From Bacteroidales bacterium (GTDB taxonomy: Bacteria; Bacteroidota; Bacteroidia; Bacteroidales; VadinHA17), in the NCBI GenBank assembly GCA_021738535.1, contig JAIPBU010000011.1:22665-86664 (forward strand): DNA of 64,000 bases, in the 5' to 3' direction. A program made the position numbers and the translations under genes. Positions 9,735 to 17,663 of the stretch are shown here, piece after piece. Position 1 is the first letter of the stretch. The number at the start of each line of letters is the position of its first letter. The notes under the pieces are model-generated. The model worked only from the letters and a program-made list of their open reading frames with translations, was not told where the DNA came from and did no database searches.

Positions 9735-10808
9735 TTATAAAGCCGGCATAATAAAGTCGCGAATGAGGATGTCACATTGTGACTCATCCCTTTGTTCTGC
9801 GGTGATTACAATCACTGCGTCCAGCTCCGGATGAATAAAAATCCGCTGGCCGCGTACGCCCATTGCAAGAAACCTGTTATCATCTTCAAGATAAGTGAAT
9901 AACGGGTTCCCGATATCCAGCCACCATAGATAACCATATTGTATATCTGCACCAAAAGAATACCCTTCAATCTGTGTTTTTGTTGACTCGGCTACCCAAT
10001 CTTCTGGAATAACCTGGCGTCCCATGTATTCTCCGCCATTTAAATACATTACTCCAAACTTCGTCATTGCGCGTGGTGTAAGGAACAATTCTGATCCCCC
10101 GATATAATACCCCTCTCTGTCCATATCCCATTCAATGTTTTCTATCTCAAGTGGATCAAAAAGATAAAGCTGTGCAAATTCCAGCGTGCTCATACCTGAG
10201 GCTTCTGTAATAATTGCTGATAGCAGATGGGTTAACCCGGTATTGTAATTGAATGTTGTTCCAGGCTCTTCTACGAGAGGCAGGTTGAGCGTTCTTTTTA
10301 CAATACGTTTATTGACAAAGAATGTATACATACTGTTGAGATTGTTTTCCTGCCATTCCAATCCGGAAGTCATTGTGAGTAAATGACGTATAGTTATATT
10401 TGATTTCCCGGTAGTGTCTACGTTGTAATCTGATAAATAGTTAAAAATGCTTTCGTCAAGATTATCTATATATCCTTCTTCTAATGCAATACCTGTTAAG
10501 GCGGAGATAATTCCCTTACTGGTGGATTTCAAATTATGCAAACTAATTTCGTTAAATGGATCGTAGTATTCCTCAAAAGGGATCGTTCCATTTTTGTAAA
10601 TGATAATGCTGTGAATTCGTAAATTGTTGTTTTCGATGTATTCAGCCATTTGCTCTAAGTCTTCGACTGCAATACCTTGGCTTTCAGGGGAAACATTTTC
10701 CCATGGCCATTCTGATTCGGCCGCCGGACTGATCTCAATAAACATTTTCTCGCAGCTTGTAAACATGAGCGCTAAGGTTAATCCTGTAATAAACATCCCT
10801 GTTTTCAT
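9735..10808 (-). CDS. Class C beta-lactamase-like serine hydrolase, lipoprotein
   Basis: 357 aa. The lipoprotein signal peptide has Cys19 (ALMFTSCEK). The beta-lactamase/transpeptidase-like fold is shown by S95-T-S-K98, the SxxK nucleophile/base motif, with Y188-N-T in the YxN position and ITIRHLLTMTSGL, which is characteristic of this family. A G-x-R-G-Q-R segment (ANGVRGQR-like, MGVRGQRIFIHP) lies near the third motif. Family members range from D-aminopeptidases and esterases to peptidoglycan-modifying enzymes, so the substrate cannot be told. It should sit in the periplasm or at the cell surface. It is a monocistronic minus-strand gene. Confidence 0.85.
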   Translation of the reverse strand: MKTGMFITGLTLALMFTSCEKMFIEISPAAESEWPWENVSPESQGIAVEDLEQMAEYIENNNLRIHSIIIYKNGTIPFEEYYDPFNEISLHNLKSTSKGIISALTGIALEEGYIDNLDESIFNYLSDYNVDTTGKSNITIRHLLTMTSGLEWQENNLNSMYTFFVNKRIVKRTLNLPLVEEPGTTFNYNTGLTHLLSAIITEASGMSTLEFAQLYLFDPLEIENIEWDMDREGYYIGGSELFLTPRAMTKFGVMYLNGGEYMGRQVIPEDWVAESTKTQIEGYSFGADIQYGYLWWLDIGNPLFTYLEDDNRFLAMGVRGQRIFIHPELDAVIVITAEQRDESQCDILIRDFIMPAL

Positions 10809-10902
10809 CTTTTTAAATTTTAATTGTTATTACTAATACTGATGATTCAAAAGTATGAAGTGGTAATAAGGTCTTATAATAAAACAAGATGAGCCCGCTG
10901 AT

Positions 10903-11383
10903 TTGACTGATGAAAGTGTATTTACTATTGATGAAGGCGGATCTGGCGTCTCTATAAACTTAAATGAGAAGGGGTGTGCCCAGGGACAATATCGGGGAAA
11001 TGCTGGGTCATGGGAAAGGGTGGTAAGAATTTATACTATTCTTGAATCTCTTCAACCAAGAAGCTGTTCGGGATACAATGCCTGTTTTTTTCGATTTGCT
11101 GAAAGAAGAACCGGAAGTTAGTGTTCGTGTGGTTCTTGGTCATTTCATATTTGTTTATATACATCCATATTTTGATGGTAACGGAAGGATGGCTCGTTTT
11201 CTAATGAATGTGATGTTGGCATCTGGTAACTATCCATGGACAGTTATAAAGTTGGATAAACGTGAGCAATATATGTCCGCATTAGAAAAGGCCATCGTTG
11301 GTAATGATATCTCAGATTTTGCCAAATTCATTGGTGAACAGGTTAGCAATACCATTGATAAGAAAACTGAATTTTATTTCTGA
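10903..11383 (+). pseudogene. Fic-domain protein remnant, truncated and frameshifted
   Basis: The frame ending at 11383 encodes a clear Fic core: EAVRDTMPVFFDLL, then HFIFVYIHPYFDGNGRMARF with the full HPFxDGNGRxxR-type active motif, then GNYPWTVIKLDKREQYMSALE. Intact relatives are ~300-380 aa and carry N-terminal helices; here only ~110 codons remain, and the frame is closed by a TAA at 11024 just upstream. A second open piece at 10903-11040 in another frame may be the preceding, degraded part (weaker evidence). The catalytic motif itself is unbroken. The 3' end overlaps the convergent DUF1858/DUF2249 gene by 10 nt. Confidence 0.7.
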
Positions 11384-11892
11384 AAATACACAATGAATTC
11401 ATCCTCAGCTACTTCATTAACCCAGTATTTGTATCCCAGTCCGATGGCCTTATCGATCAACGGAGCAGGAATAAACGGGGCATTAATTTCCAGGATATCT
11501 CCATCATTAAGTTTCTTTAAGGCAGATAATACTTCATGTACAGGTTGCTCCCCGGCATTCAGCATATCACTTATATCAATTTTTTCACTGACTTCATCGG
11601 CTGCAAACCAATCCGGAGTTACATAATTATAGGAAATTTCTTCACCGGCATAGTTGTCCTGCAGTTTATGCCCTGCTGCTTCCCTGAGTGTATTGATCAA
11701 TTCTTCCACTTTTACTCCTCCTATAATGGCTGCCTGGCTGAGAGAAGTTACCCGTGCAATGGTTTTTCTTAAGAGGGGGTTCTTTAATTTCTTAAACTGT
11801 GGAGCAGCCTTGATCAGAGTCTCTTCCAGCTCAGGATATGCTTCCAGAAGGTCATGGATCTTTGTTTTTGGTGTAATTATTACCGGTTCCAT
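11374..11892 (-). CDS. DUF1858/DUF2249 domain protein
   Basis: 172 aa from the ATG at 11892. That start is chosen because a strong AGGAGG lies in the last codons of the upstream gene and the ATG follows its stop by 1 nt; an upstream in-frame extension would overlap that gene. The N-terminal ~65 residues match DUF1858 (TKIHDLLEAYPELEETLIKAAPQF). The C-terminal half matches DUF2249 (LKKLNDGDILEINAPFIPAPLIDKA), a domain often linked to hemerythrin or NO-stress genes. DUF1858 also occurs in the N-terminus of iron-sulfur repair (RIC/ScdA) proteins. It forms an operon with rrf2 and the DUF438 gene, which suggests a role in nitrosative stress. The exact activity is unknown. Confidence 0.8.
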   Translation of the reverse strand: MEPVIITPKTKIHDLLEAYPELEETLIKAAPQFKKLKNPLLRKTIARVTSLSQAAIIGGVKVEELINTLREAAGHKLQDNYAGEEISYNYVTPDWFAADEVSEKIDISDMLNAGEQPVHEVLSALKKLNDGDILEINAPFIPAPLIDKAIGLGYKYWVNEVAEDEFIVYFQK

Positions 11893-11893
11893 A

Positions 11894-13141
11894 TTAATCC
11901 TCCTTCTCTTTTCCGTATGATAAAATACGCTGTTCACCTTCCAGTGATCTTGCCTCTGTCAGATCCTGTGATACTTCGAGTGTTCCGAGGTATTCTCCGT
12001 TTTCATCCCTGAGAGCATAATACTCGATCAGGATAAACCTGCCTTTCATCTGGATCCAGAATGGGGCATGGGATGATTTTCCTGATTTAAAATCTTCCAG
12101 GATTTTCTCTACAATATCAACACTCCCCGGAGGGTGGCATAACCTGACATCCCTGTTTATAATTGATCTGCTCCGTGCAAATACCCGGTGCGAGCCCTGC
12201 GTAAAATATTTAACTTTATCGTCCTTGTCAACAAAGGTCATGTCAACCGGAACCGTATTCAGGATGGCCATAATTTCTTTCGAAGTAAAACTGCCTGACG
12301 GCAACTGTATGGTACCGTCTCCGGTTGTTGTCGTTACTTCTTCAGATAATTTATCAAATCCCTCAGGCTTCCATTCCACCTGCGGATCATACAGGGTAAA
12401 TCCGAATTCAAGGGTTTGTTGATGAATGTTCCACCAATCTTCCTCTGTGATCACATCCATAGCCATCGGGAACAGTATTTCCTCTTCCTTTTGAACCATG
12501 TCATCTAATGCCTTTACAACCGGGTAATAGATCAGATCCAATGATTCAACAAGGTCGTTCTTGCTTAGTTCCGGTTCTTTCAGAAGAGCAATGCATCCTT
12601 TTAATTGTTCCCTGATCTGATCATGCTTTCCCCACATCACTTTCGGTGGTCCTGTTATTTCTTTTTTCTCCAGGTAAGGAAACACCAGGTATTCCTTACG
12701 CTGGTAATGTTTATCAACGTCCATAAGGTCATTGAAACAGGATAAAAGAGTATCTCTGAAATTCTGGAAGGTTTCTTCAGGGACCTTAGATACTGAATCC
12801 AACAGGTCTTTTGTTTTCACAGTAACTTTTCTCAGCTCCAGGTTCTCATGTTTAAAAACGTCCACCGGGTGACCTTCCGGAATCTCTTTTGACCCGGACT
12901 GATCCACATGTCCTTCCAGTACTTCTCCATGAATATCGCAGAGTCTTAAGACTTCAGATTCAGGCAATCCTTCGCTTATCAGTTCCTGCTCTACCTCCAC
13001 TACCTCACCGTAGGGTACTGATTGAAGTGTTTCGATCAATTCCTTTCTGACCTTGTCAGGCGCTTCTCCATCATGAAGTTTTAAAATCAACTCCTTGAGT
13101 CTTTCTTTTCTGAATCTTGAATTATTTATAAGTTCACTCAT
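11894..13141 (-). CDS. DUF438 / hemerythrin-like / PAS protein
   Basis: 415 aa. The order is DUF438 at the N-terminus (RLKELILKLHDGEAPDKVRK onward, about residues 10-75), a hemerythrin HHE-type helical domain in the middle (about 85-235; HYQRKEYLVFPYLEKKEI, MWGKHDQIREQL and DDMVQKEEEILFPMAMDVI supply the His/Glu ligand pattern) and a C-terminal PAS domain (about 285-400; NTVPVDMTFVDKDDKVKYF). Such proteins probably bind O2 or NO at a di-iron site; the PAS domain may sense redox or a ligand. It starts 4 nt after the rrf2 stop, so it is co-transcribed with it. The adjacent NO reductase supports a role in NO response. Confidence 0.87.
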   Translation of the reverse strand: MSELINNSRFRKERLKELILKLHDGEAPDKVRKELIETLQSVPYGEVVEVEQELISEGLPESEVLRLCDIHGEVLEGHVDQSGSKEIPEGHPVDVFKHENLELRKVTVKTKDLLDSVSKVPEETFQNFRDTLLSCFNDLMDVDKHYQRKEYLVFPYLEKKEITGPPKVMWGKHDQIREQLKGCIALLKEPELSKNDLVESLDLIYYPVVKALDDMVQKEEEILFPMAMDVITEEDWWNIHQQTLEFGFTLYDPQVEWKPEGFDKLSEEVTTTTGDGTIQLPSGSFTSKEIMAILNTVPVDMTFVDKDDKVKYFTQGSHRVFARSRSIINRDVRLCHPPGSVDIVEKILEDFKSGKSSHAPFWIQMKGRFILIEYYALRDENGEYLGTLEVSQDLTEARSLEGEQRILSYGKEKED

Positions 13142-13145
13142 TTTA

Positions 13146-13595
13146 TTAGTTAATTTTCAGCATGTTACTGTTTAATATAGCCTTCCCTTCCTTAATCTTC
13201 TTTGCCAGTGTTGCTATTGTTTCCGATCTGGCAAGTTGCAGGATACTTTCCCGTATTCTTGCGTATTCTTCATGTAACGGACAGGGATTTGCATCGCTGC
13301 AATTTTTTAAGCCAAAACCACATTTAGTAAAGAGGCGGTCACCTTCTGTTATCATAAGCACATCAAAGAGCGTAAGATCTGTTTGATTGTCAGGAAAGAA
13401 AAATCCACCTCCGCGTCCCTTCATTGAGAGCAATACCTGATGTGTTGTAAGTATATGCAGTATTTTGGCAGTAAAGGCTGTTGGAGCATCAATTTCCTCA
13501 GCAATTTCTTTAACTCCCGGACGCCTGCTTTCCCAGCTGGCCAGTTGTACAAACACCAGAGCCCTGATACTATATTCACTGCTTTTGGATAGCAT
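13146..13595 (-). CDS. Rrf2-family transcriptional regulator, NsrR/IscR-like
   Basis: 149 aa. An N-terminal winged helix (SEYSIRALVFVQLAS, then KGRGGGFFFP as the wing) is followed by a cluster of three cysteines, C92, C99 and C105 (CGFGLKNCSDANPC). This is the position where IscR and NsrR bind an iron-sulfur cluster, here with spacing X6-X5 instead of the common X5-X5. NsrR-type proteins lose repression when NO damages the cluster. The gene is divergent from norB and leads the operon with the DUF438 and DUF2249 genes. A palindrome in the shared intergenic region could be its target, giving autoregulation and NO control. Confidence 0.85.
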   Translation of the reverse strand: MLSKSSEYSIRALVFVQLASWESRRPGVKEIAEEIDAPTAFTAKILHILTTHQVLLSMKGRGGGFFFPDNQTDLTLFDVLMITEGDRLFTKCGFGLKNCSDANPCPLHEEYARIRESILQLARSETIATLAKKIKEGKAILNSNMLKIN

Positions 13596-13619
13596 ATCTT
13601 AAGTTTATTAATTATGTTA

Positions 13620-13627
13620 CAAATATA
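13620..13627 (-). promoter_or_regulatory. -7 promoter element of the rrf2 operon
   Basis: The minus strand reads TATATTTG, a match to TAnnTTTG, 25 nt before the rrf2 ATG. The expected -33 region, 19-21 nt further upstream, falls inside the palindrome at 13639-13656, so a protein bound there would affect this promoter as well as norB. Confidence 0.55.
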
Positions 13628-13638
13628 CAAAATTATAA

Positions 13639-13656
13639 AATGACCTTTTTGTCATT
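13639..13656. promoter_or_regulatory. 18-bp palindromic operator between rrf2 and norB
   Basis: The site is AATGAC-cttttt-GTCATT, a perfect 6-bp inverted repeat around 6 nt. It overlaps the -33 region of norB. A 16-of-18 identical copy lies at 17617-17634 before the PepSY gene. The geometry (half-sites separated by 6 nt) is also that of CRP/FNR-family sites, so the binder may be the neighbouring Rrf2 protein or an unlinked FNR-like regulator. Confidence 0.65.
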
Positions 13657-13680
13657 ATATAAATAAATATTATATATTTG
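13649..13680 (+). promoter_or_regulatory. norB promoter (-33 TTG, -7 TATATTTG)
   Basis: TTG at 13649-13651 and TATATTTG at 13673-13680 are separated by 21 nt, matching the Bacteroidota sigma-ABfr promoter. The expected transcription start is about 13684-13687, roughly 20 nt before the norB ATG at 13707. The -33 element lies within the palindromic operator. Confidence 0.65.
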
Positions 13681-13706
13681 TTTTGAAAACCTTAAGATCG
13701 TATACT

Positions 13707-15953
13707 ATGAAAACAAAAAGACTTTGGATCGGATTTATTCTTGTTATGATAATATCCTTCGGGATACTGGGAATTTTTGGAAGAGAAATATACAGAAAAG
13801 CTCCTCCTATTCCTGAAAGGGTAATGACCAGTGATGGTACTGTTATAATGACTGCCTCTGATATTAAGGATGGACAAAATGTATGGCAATCAATGGGAGG
13901 ACAGGAAGTTGGAACGATATGGGGTCATGGAGCCTATAAAGCACCTGACTGGACAGCAGACTGGCTTCACCGGGAAGCTCTGTATATTTTGAATTACTGG
14001 TCAGGCAAAGAACATTCAGGTAGTTATGATGAACTAGATCCTGAACTACAGGCAATGTTGCAAGCAAGGCTTAAAAATGAACTGAGAAATAATCAATATG
14101 ATGAGAATACTCAAACTCTGATAATCTCACCAGTCCGGACGAAAGCCTTCCATTCAAACAGTTCTCATTATGCAGGTTTGTTTATGAACGACCCTGAAAA
14201 AGCTGATCTGAGGGAAGCATACAGTATTCCGCCCAACAGCATTAAGAGTGTTGGCAGGATGAATAAGATGAATGCATTTTTCTTTTGGGCCTCATGGGCA
14301 ACAGTAACAGAAAGACCGGGCAAGGATATCACATATACGAATAACTGGCCACCAGAAAAGCTTGTTGGTAATGAACCTACAGGTGCCCTGTTGCTTTGGA
14401 CAGGTTTCAGTGTTATTATTCTTTTATTCGGAATAGGATTGCTTGGATGGTATTACGCCACAAACCGTGAGGAAGGTGAAAATCCGGATGCTCCTTCTGT
14501 AAACCCGTTGTCAGGAACGAAACTTACACCTTCAATGAAGGCGACTTTGAAATATTTCTGGGTAGTTACGGCTTTGATCCTTGTGCAGATATTAATGGGA
14601 GTAGTCACGGCTCACTATGGTGTTGAAGGCCTGGGATTTTACGGATTGCCCCTGGCTGATATACTGCCCTCTTCCATTTCAAGAACCTGGCATATTCAAC
14701 TAGCTATTTTCTGGATTGCCACATCCTGGCTGGCAACAGGGTTATTTATTGCACCGGCCATATCAGGCAAAGAGCCAAAATATCAGAAACTGGGTGTAAA
14801 TTTCCTTTTTATTGCTTTGCTGGTGATCGTTGTTGGATCACTTGCAGGACAATGGATGGGGGTGATGCAGAAACTTGGCCTGGTCCAGAACTTTTATTTT
14901 GGTCATCAGGGCTACGAATACGTTGATCTAGGTAGATTTTGGCAGGCATTCCTGTTTATAGGTTTGATCATCTGGTTGTTACTGATGGGAAGGGCATTGC
15001 TGCCGGCGCTGAAGCAGAAGAATGAGAACAGGCATCTATTGCTGATGTTCCTGATAGCCTCTATTGCTATAGCGGCATTTTACGGTGCAGGCCTGATGTG
15101 GGGAAGACAAACACATCTTGCTATTGCAGAATACTGGAGATGGTGGGTTGTGCACCTGTGGGTGGAAGGATTCTTTGAAGTATTTGCCACTGTGGCTATT
15201 GCATTCTTATTTGTTCGGATGCAGTTAATACGTGCATCCATTGCAACGACCAGTGTTCTGTTTGCTACTATAATATTTTTATCGGGCGGAATTATTGGGA
15301 CTTTCCACCACCTGTATTTTACAGGTACACCAACAGCCGTACTGGCATTGGGAGCAAGCTTCAGTGCCCTGGAAGTTGTTCCTCTTGTTCTGATGGGATT
15401 TGAGGCATATCATAATATAAGGTTAAGCCGCGCAAAAGAATGGGTGCGAGCCTATAAATGGCCGATATATTTCTTTATTTCAGTTGCATTCTGGAATTTC
15501 CTTGGGGCAGGAATTTTTGGTTTCCTTATCAATCCGCCAATTGCGCTATATTATATGCAGGGCTTGAATACAACCCCTGTTCATGGTCATACGGCACTGT
15601 TTGGAGTGTATGGAATGCTTGGTATAGGCTTGATGCTATTTGTGCTGAGGGATATGAATCTTCAGGTAATATGGAAAGATCGCCCTGTCAAAATAGCCTT
15701 TTGGTCTATTAATATAGGTTTGCTATTGATGGTAGTGATTAGTGTACTTCCGGTAGGTCTGGCCCAAACGGTAGCAAGTGTAAAACATGGTTTATGGTAT
15801 GCCCGTTCAGCCGAATTCCTGGAACAGCCCAGCCTTGAGACCATACGATGGTTAAGGGTGATCGGCGATACTATCTTTGCGGTTGGGGCCTTGTTCCTGG
15901 CCTGGTTTATTTTTGGCTTAAAAGGAGGATGGTCAATAAAGAAACAGGAGTAA
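13707..15953 (+). CDS. norB: Quinol-dependent nitric oxide reductase (qNor)
   Basis: 748 aa from the ATG at 13707; an upstream in-frame TTG at 13683 overlaps the promoter and is unlikely. This is the single-subunit form: an N-terminal membrane anchor and a cytochrome-c-like periplasmic region without a CxxCH heme site (about 1-215), then ~12 hydrophobic helices of the heme-copper oxidase superfamily. Ligand motifs visible include WHIQLAIFW, WWVVHLWVEGFFEVFA (His plus the essential Glu near FeB), GTFHHLYFTGTP (paired His) and PVHGHTALFGVYG. It reduces 2 NO to N2O with electrons from the quinone pool, here most likely for detoxification. It is divergent from an Rrf2 regulator, as in NsrR regulons. 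Confidence 0.93.
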   Translation: MKTKRLWIGFILVMIISFGILGIFGREIYRKAPPIPERVMTSDGTVIMTASDIKDGQNVWQSMGGQEVGTIWGHGAYKAPDWTADWLHREALYILNYWSGKEHSGSYDELDPELQAMLQARLKNELRNNQYDENTQTLIISPVRTKAFHSNSSHYAGLFMNDPEKADLREAYSIPPNSIKSVGRMNKMNAFFFWASWATVTERPGKDITYTNNWPPEKLVGNEPTGALLLWTGFSVIILLFGIGLLGWYYATNREEGENPDAPSVNPLSGTKLTPSMKATLKYFWVVTALILVQILMGVVTAHYGVEGLGFYGLPLADILPSSISRTWHIQLAIFWIATSWLATGLFIAPAISGKEPKYQKLGVNFLFIALLVIVVGSLAGQWMGVMQKLGLVQNFYFGHQGYEYVDLGRFWQAFLFIGLIIWLLLMGRALLPALKQKNENRHLLLMFLIASIAIAAFYGAGLMWGRQTHLAIAEYWRWWVVHLWVEGFFEVFATVAIAFLFVRMQLIRASIATTSVLFATIIFLSGGIIGTFHHLYFTGTPTAVLALGASFSALEVVPLVLMGFEAYHNIRLSRAKEWVRAYKWPIYFFISVAFWNFLGAGIFGFLINPPIALYYMQGLNTTPVHGHTALFGVYGMLGIGLMLFVLRDMNLQVIWKDRPVKIAFWSINIGLLLMVVISVLPVGLAQTVASVKHGLWYARSAEFLEQPSLETIRWLRVIGDTIFAVGALFLAWFIFGLKGGWSIKKQE

Positions 15954-15959
15954 AGAGTT

Positions 15960-17501
15960 CTATTTCTTCCTTCTTGACCTTGATCTTCTTCTCCATAGGA
16001 GATAGCCACTCAGGACTACTATTATCCCGGTAAGCCCGGCAAGGGGTACAATGAGTACATAGAAAGATTTAAGTAATGGTTCAAAGATCCTGCCGGTATG
16101 GAATTCAAGGGCCAGATTCCAGAGTGAAATACCGGATGCTTTTAATACATTTTCAGGCATGGCAGGGAAACTAACCCCGGTATCAAATAAAGGAATTACT
16201 CCATTGTCATAATCAACGAGAAAAAGACTTCCCTTGTGATCCCTGAAGGTGCCTGATACTTTTATGTCACCAATAGGCCTGCCTGAAACATTCCCTGTAT
16301 ATGGCTTACCGCTTATAAAATTGTATATCGATGAGGCAGATGGATTCCAAACGAACAATCCACTGAATGAACCGACAAGATACTCATTGTCATTTATTTT
16401 TTTCAGAGTGTTAATGCCCATGATACTAACCGGTGGCTGAGACCTGAACTTAACAGGTCGGAGGTCCTTCATACTCATGTAGTACATCCCTTCTGACGTG
16501 GACAATAAAAAAACACCCTGCTGTTCATCGTAAAATATATCCCGCAGCTTGTCATACCAGGGATTTGACTGGTCTAAATGAGTAAATCTAAGTGGTTTGA
16601 TATGAGTATTGGCAATAGGGATAAGAAGAGGAGGCCGGAGAAACATTCCTGTGAAATAGAGGATAACAAGAAAAGCAAATATCCATGCACCAAATTTATT
16701 ATGCCACCTTAATGACCAACTATTGATCCTGGCTATGTCCTTGAAATTGCTGTTTCGCTTTTTCCTTCTTTTAATCCATTTGGGAAAGAAAAAGTATATT
16801 ATACCTGTAAGCGACAAAAATATGGTTATTAAGCCCAGGATATCAACATATATTTTACCAGGCAAACCAAAAATCTTACCGGAATGGATCTGCCAGATAG
16901 TCTCAAACAGTCCTGTTTCTTTAATATAACCTGGATCCGGAGGCAGTTCGATTCTATGGAAAGATGTATTTCTGCCATCTGATATTCCTTTGAAAAGGAA
17001 GGACCTGTTTAATGCATAGATCGTATCCCCGGCACTTTCAATTGCTACAAATCTTTTGTTCTTTACCTCCAGAGGGAATTGTACCCAGCTGCCTGATTCA
17101 ATATCATAAGAGAAAAGACCAAAATAACTAGCTGCGTAAAGATTTCCATCCTCAGTTAAATGGACATCACTAATCTTACGGTTATCCATTCCTTTTTTGA
17201 ATCCGGCATTTAATGAATTGTATTTCTGATAAGTTGAATCAGTGACCCATATTCCTATATTCCCATAAACGAGTATGCTGTCCGGATTAATGTTTATTGA
17301 GTTTTTAAGAGATCCATTAGTCCAGTTTTCAATATTATATTTTTTGGGAAGCAGCTTCCGACTAATATCTATGCCGGAAATCAATTCACGATGATTCATC
17401 AAAATCCCTGAAATTCCATAATATAATAGTATAAAAGCAATGACCAGTGCAGGCCATTTATGAAGCTTCTTGTATATTCTTGTTAATTTCTTCCCACCCA
17501 T
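15960..17501 (-). CDS. PepSY-associated membrane protein with beta-propeller-like insert
   Basis: 513 aa. About four membrane helices are seen: residues ~16-35, ~222-242, ~267-290 and ~470-495. The outer ones carry conserved His in typical PepSY-TM contexts (KLHKWPALVIAF, QIHSGKIFG, LRWHNKFGAW, LEFHTGRIF), which could bind heme. Between helices there are two large periplasmic regions with repeated DxxxxLYAxSYFGLFSYD-like blades resembling a propeller (two-component Y_Y_Y/Reg_prop style). PepSY-TM proteins are often membrane reductases or iron/siderophore-related. The gene is convergent with norB (6 nt between stops), and its promoter carries the same operator as norB, so it is likely part of the NO response. 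Its specific function is unknown. Confidence 0.75.
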   Translation of the reverse strand: MGGKKLTRIYKKLHKWPALVIAFILLYYGISGILMNHRELISGIDISRKLLPKKYNIENWTNGSLKNSININPDSILVYGNIGIWVTDSTYQKYNSLNAGFKKGMDNRKISDVHLTEDGNLYAASYFGLFSYDIESGSWVQFPLEVKNKRFVAIESAGDTIYALNRSFLFKGISDGRNTSFHRIELPPDPGYIKETGLFETIWQIHSGKIFGLPGKIYVDILGLITIFLSLTGIIYFFFPKWIKRRKKRNSNFKDIARINSWSLRWHNKFGAWIFAFLVILYFTGMFLRPPLLIPIANTHIKPLRFTHLDQSNPWYDKLRDIFYDEQQGVFLLSTSEGMYYMSMKDLRPVKFRSQPPVSIMGINTLKKINDNEYLVGSFSGLFVWNPSASSIYNFISGKPYTGNVSGRPIGDIKVSGTFRDHKGSLFLVDYDNGVIPLFDTGVSFPAMPENVLKASGISLWNLALEFHTGRIFEPLLKSFYVLIVPLAGLTGIIVVLSGYLLWRRRSRSRRKK

Positions 17502-17594
17502 TTCCCAGGTATGTTTTGCATTTGTAAGACAATAATTACACCTCTGCTATAATCATTACTTTTTGATACCACCATGGCTTAATTAATAATCGGA

Positions 17595-17624
17595 CAAAGA
17601 TATTGAATAAATAAATAGTGACAA
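17595..17624 (-). promoter_or_regulatory. PepSY gene promoter (-33 TTG, -7 TATCTTTG)
   Basis: On the minus strand TTG (17624-17622) and TATCTTTG (17602-17595) are separated by 19 nt. The start of transcription is expected near 17588-17591, about 90 nt before the ATG at 17501. The -33 element is inside the operator at 17617-17634. Confidence 0.55.
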
Positions 17625-17634
17625 AAAGATCATT
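17617..17634. promoter_or_regulatory. 18-bp operator upstream of the PepSY gene
   Basis: On the plus strand the site is AGTGAC-aaaaag-ATCATT. It matches the reverse complement of the norB/rrf2 site at 16 of 18 positions, including the central AAAAAG. It overlaps the -33 element here as it does at norB. A further GTCAC at 17637-17641 makes a second, wider inverted repeat with GTGAC at 17618-17622. Confidence 0.6.
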
Positions 17635-17663
17635 TGGTCACTTAATAATTATACCCGGGCAGT

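Noticed and set aside
13683..13706. TTG start for norB at 13683
   Set aside because: It falls 3 nt after the -7 element, at or before the expected transcription start.
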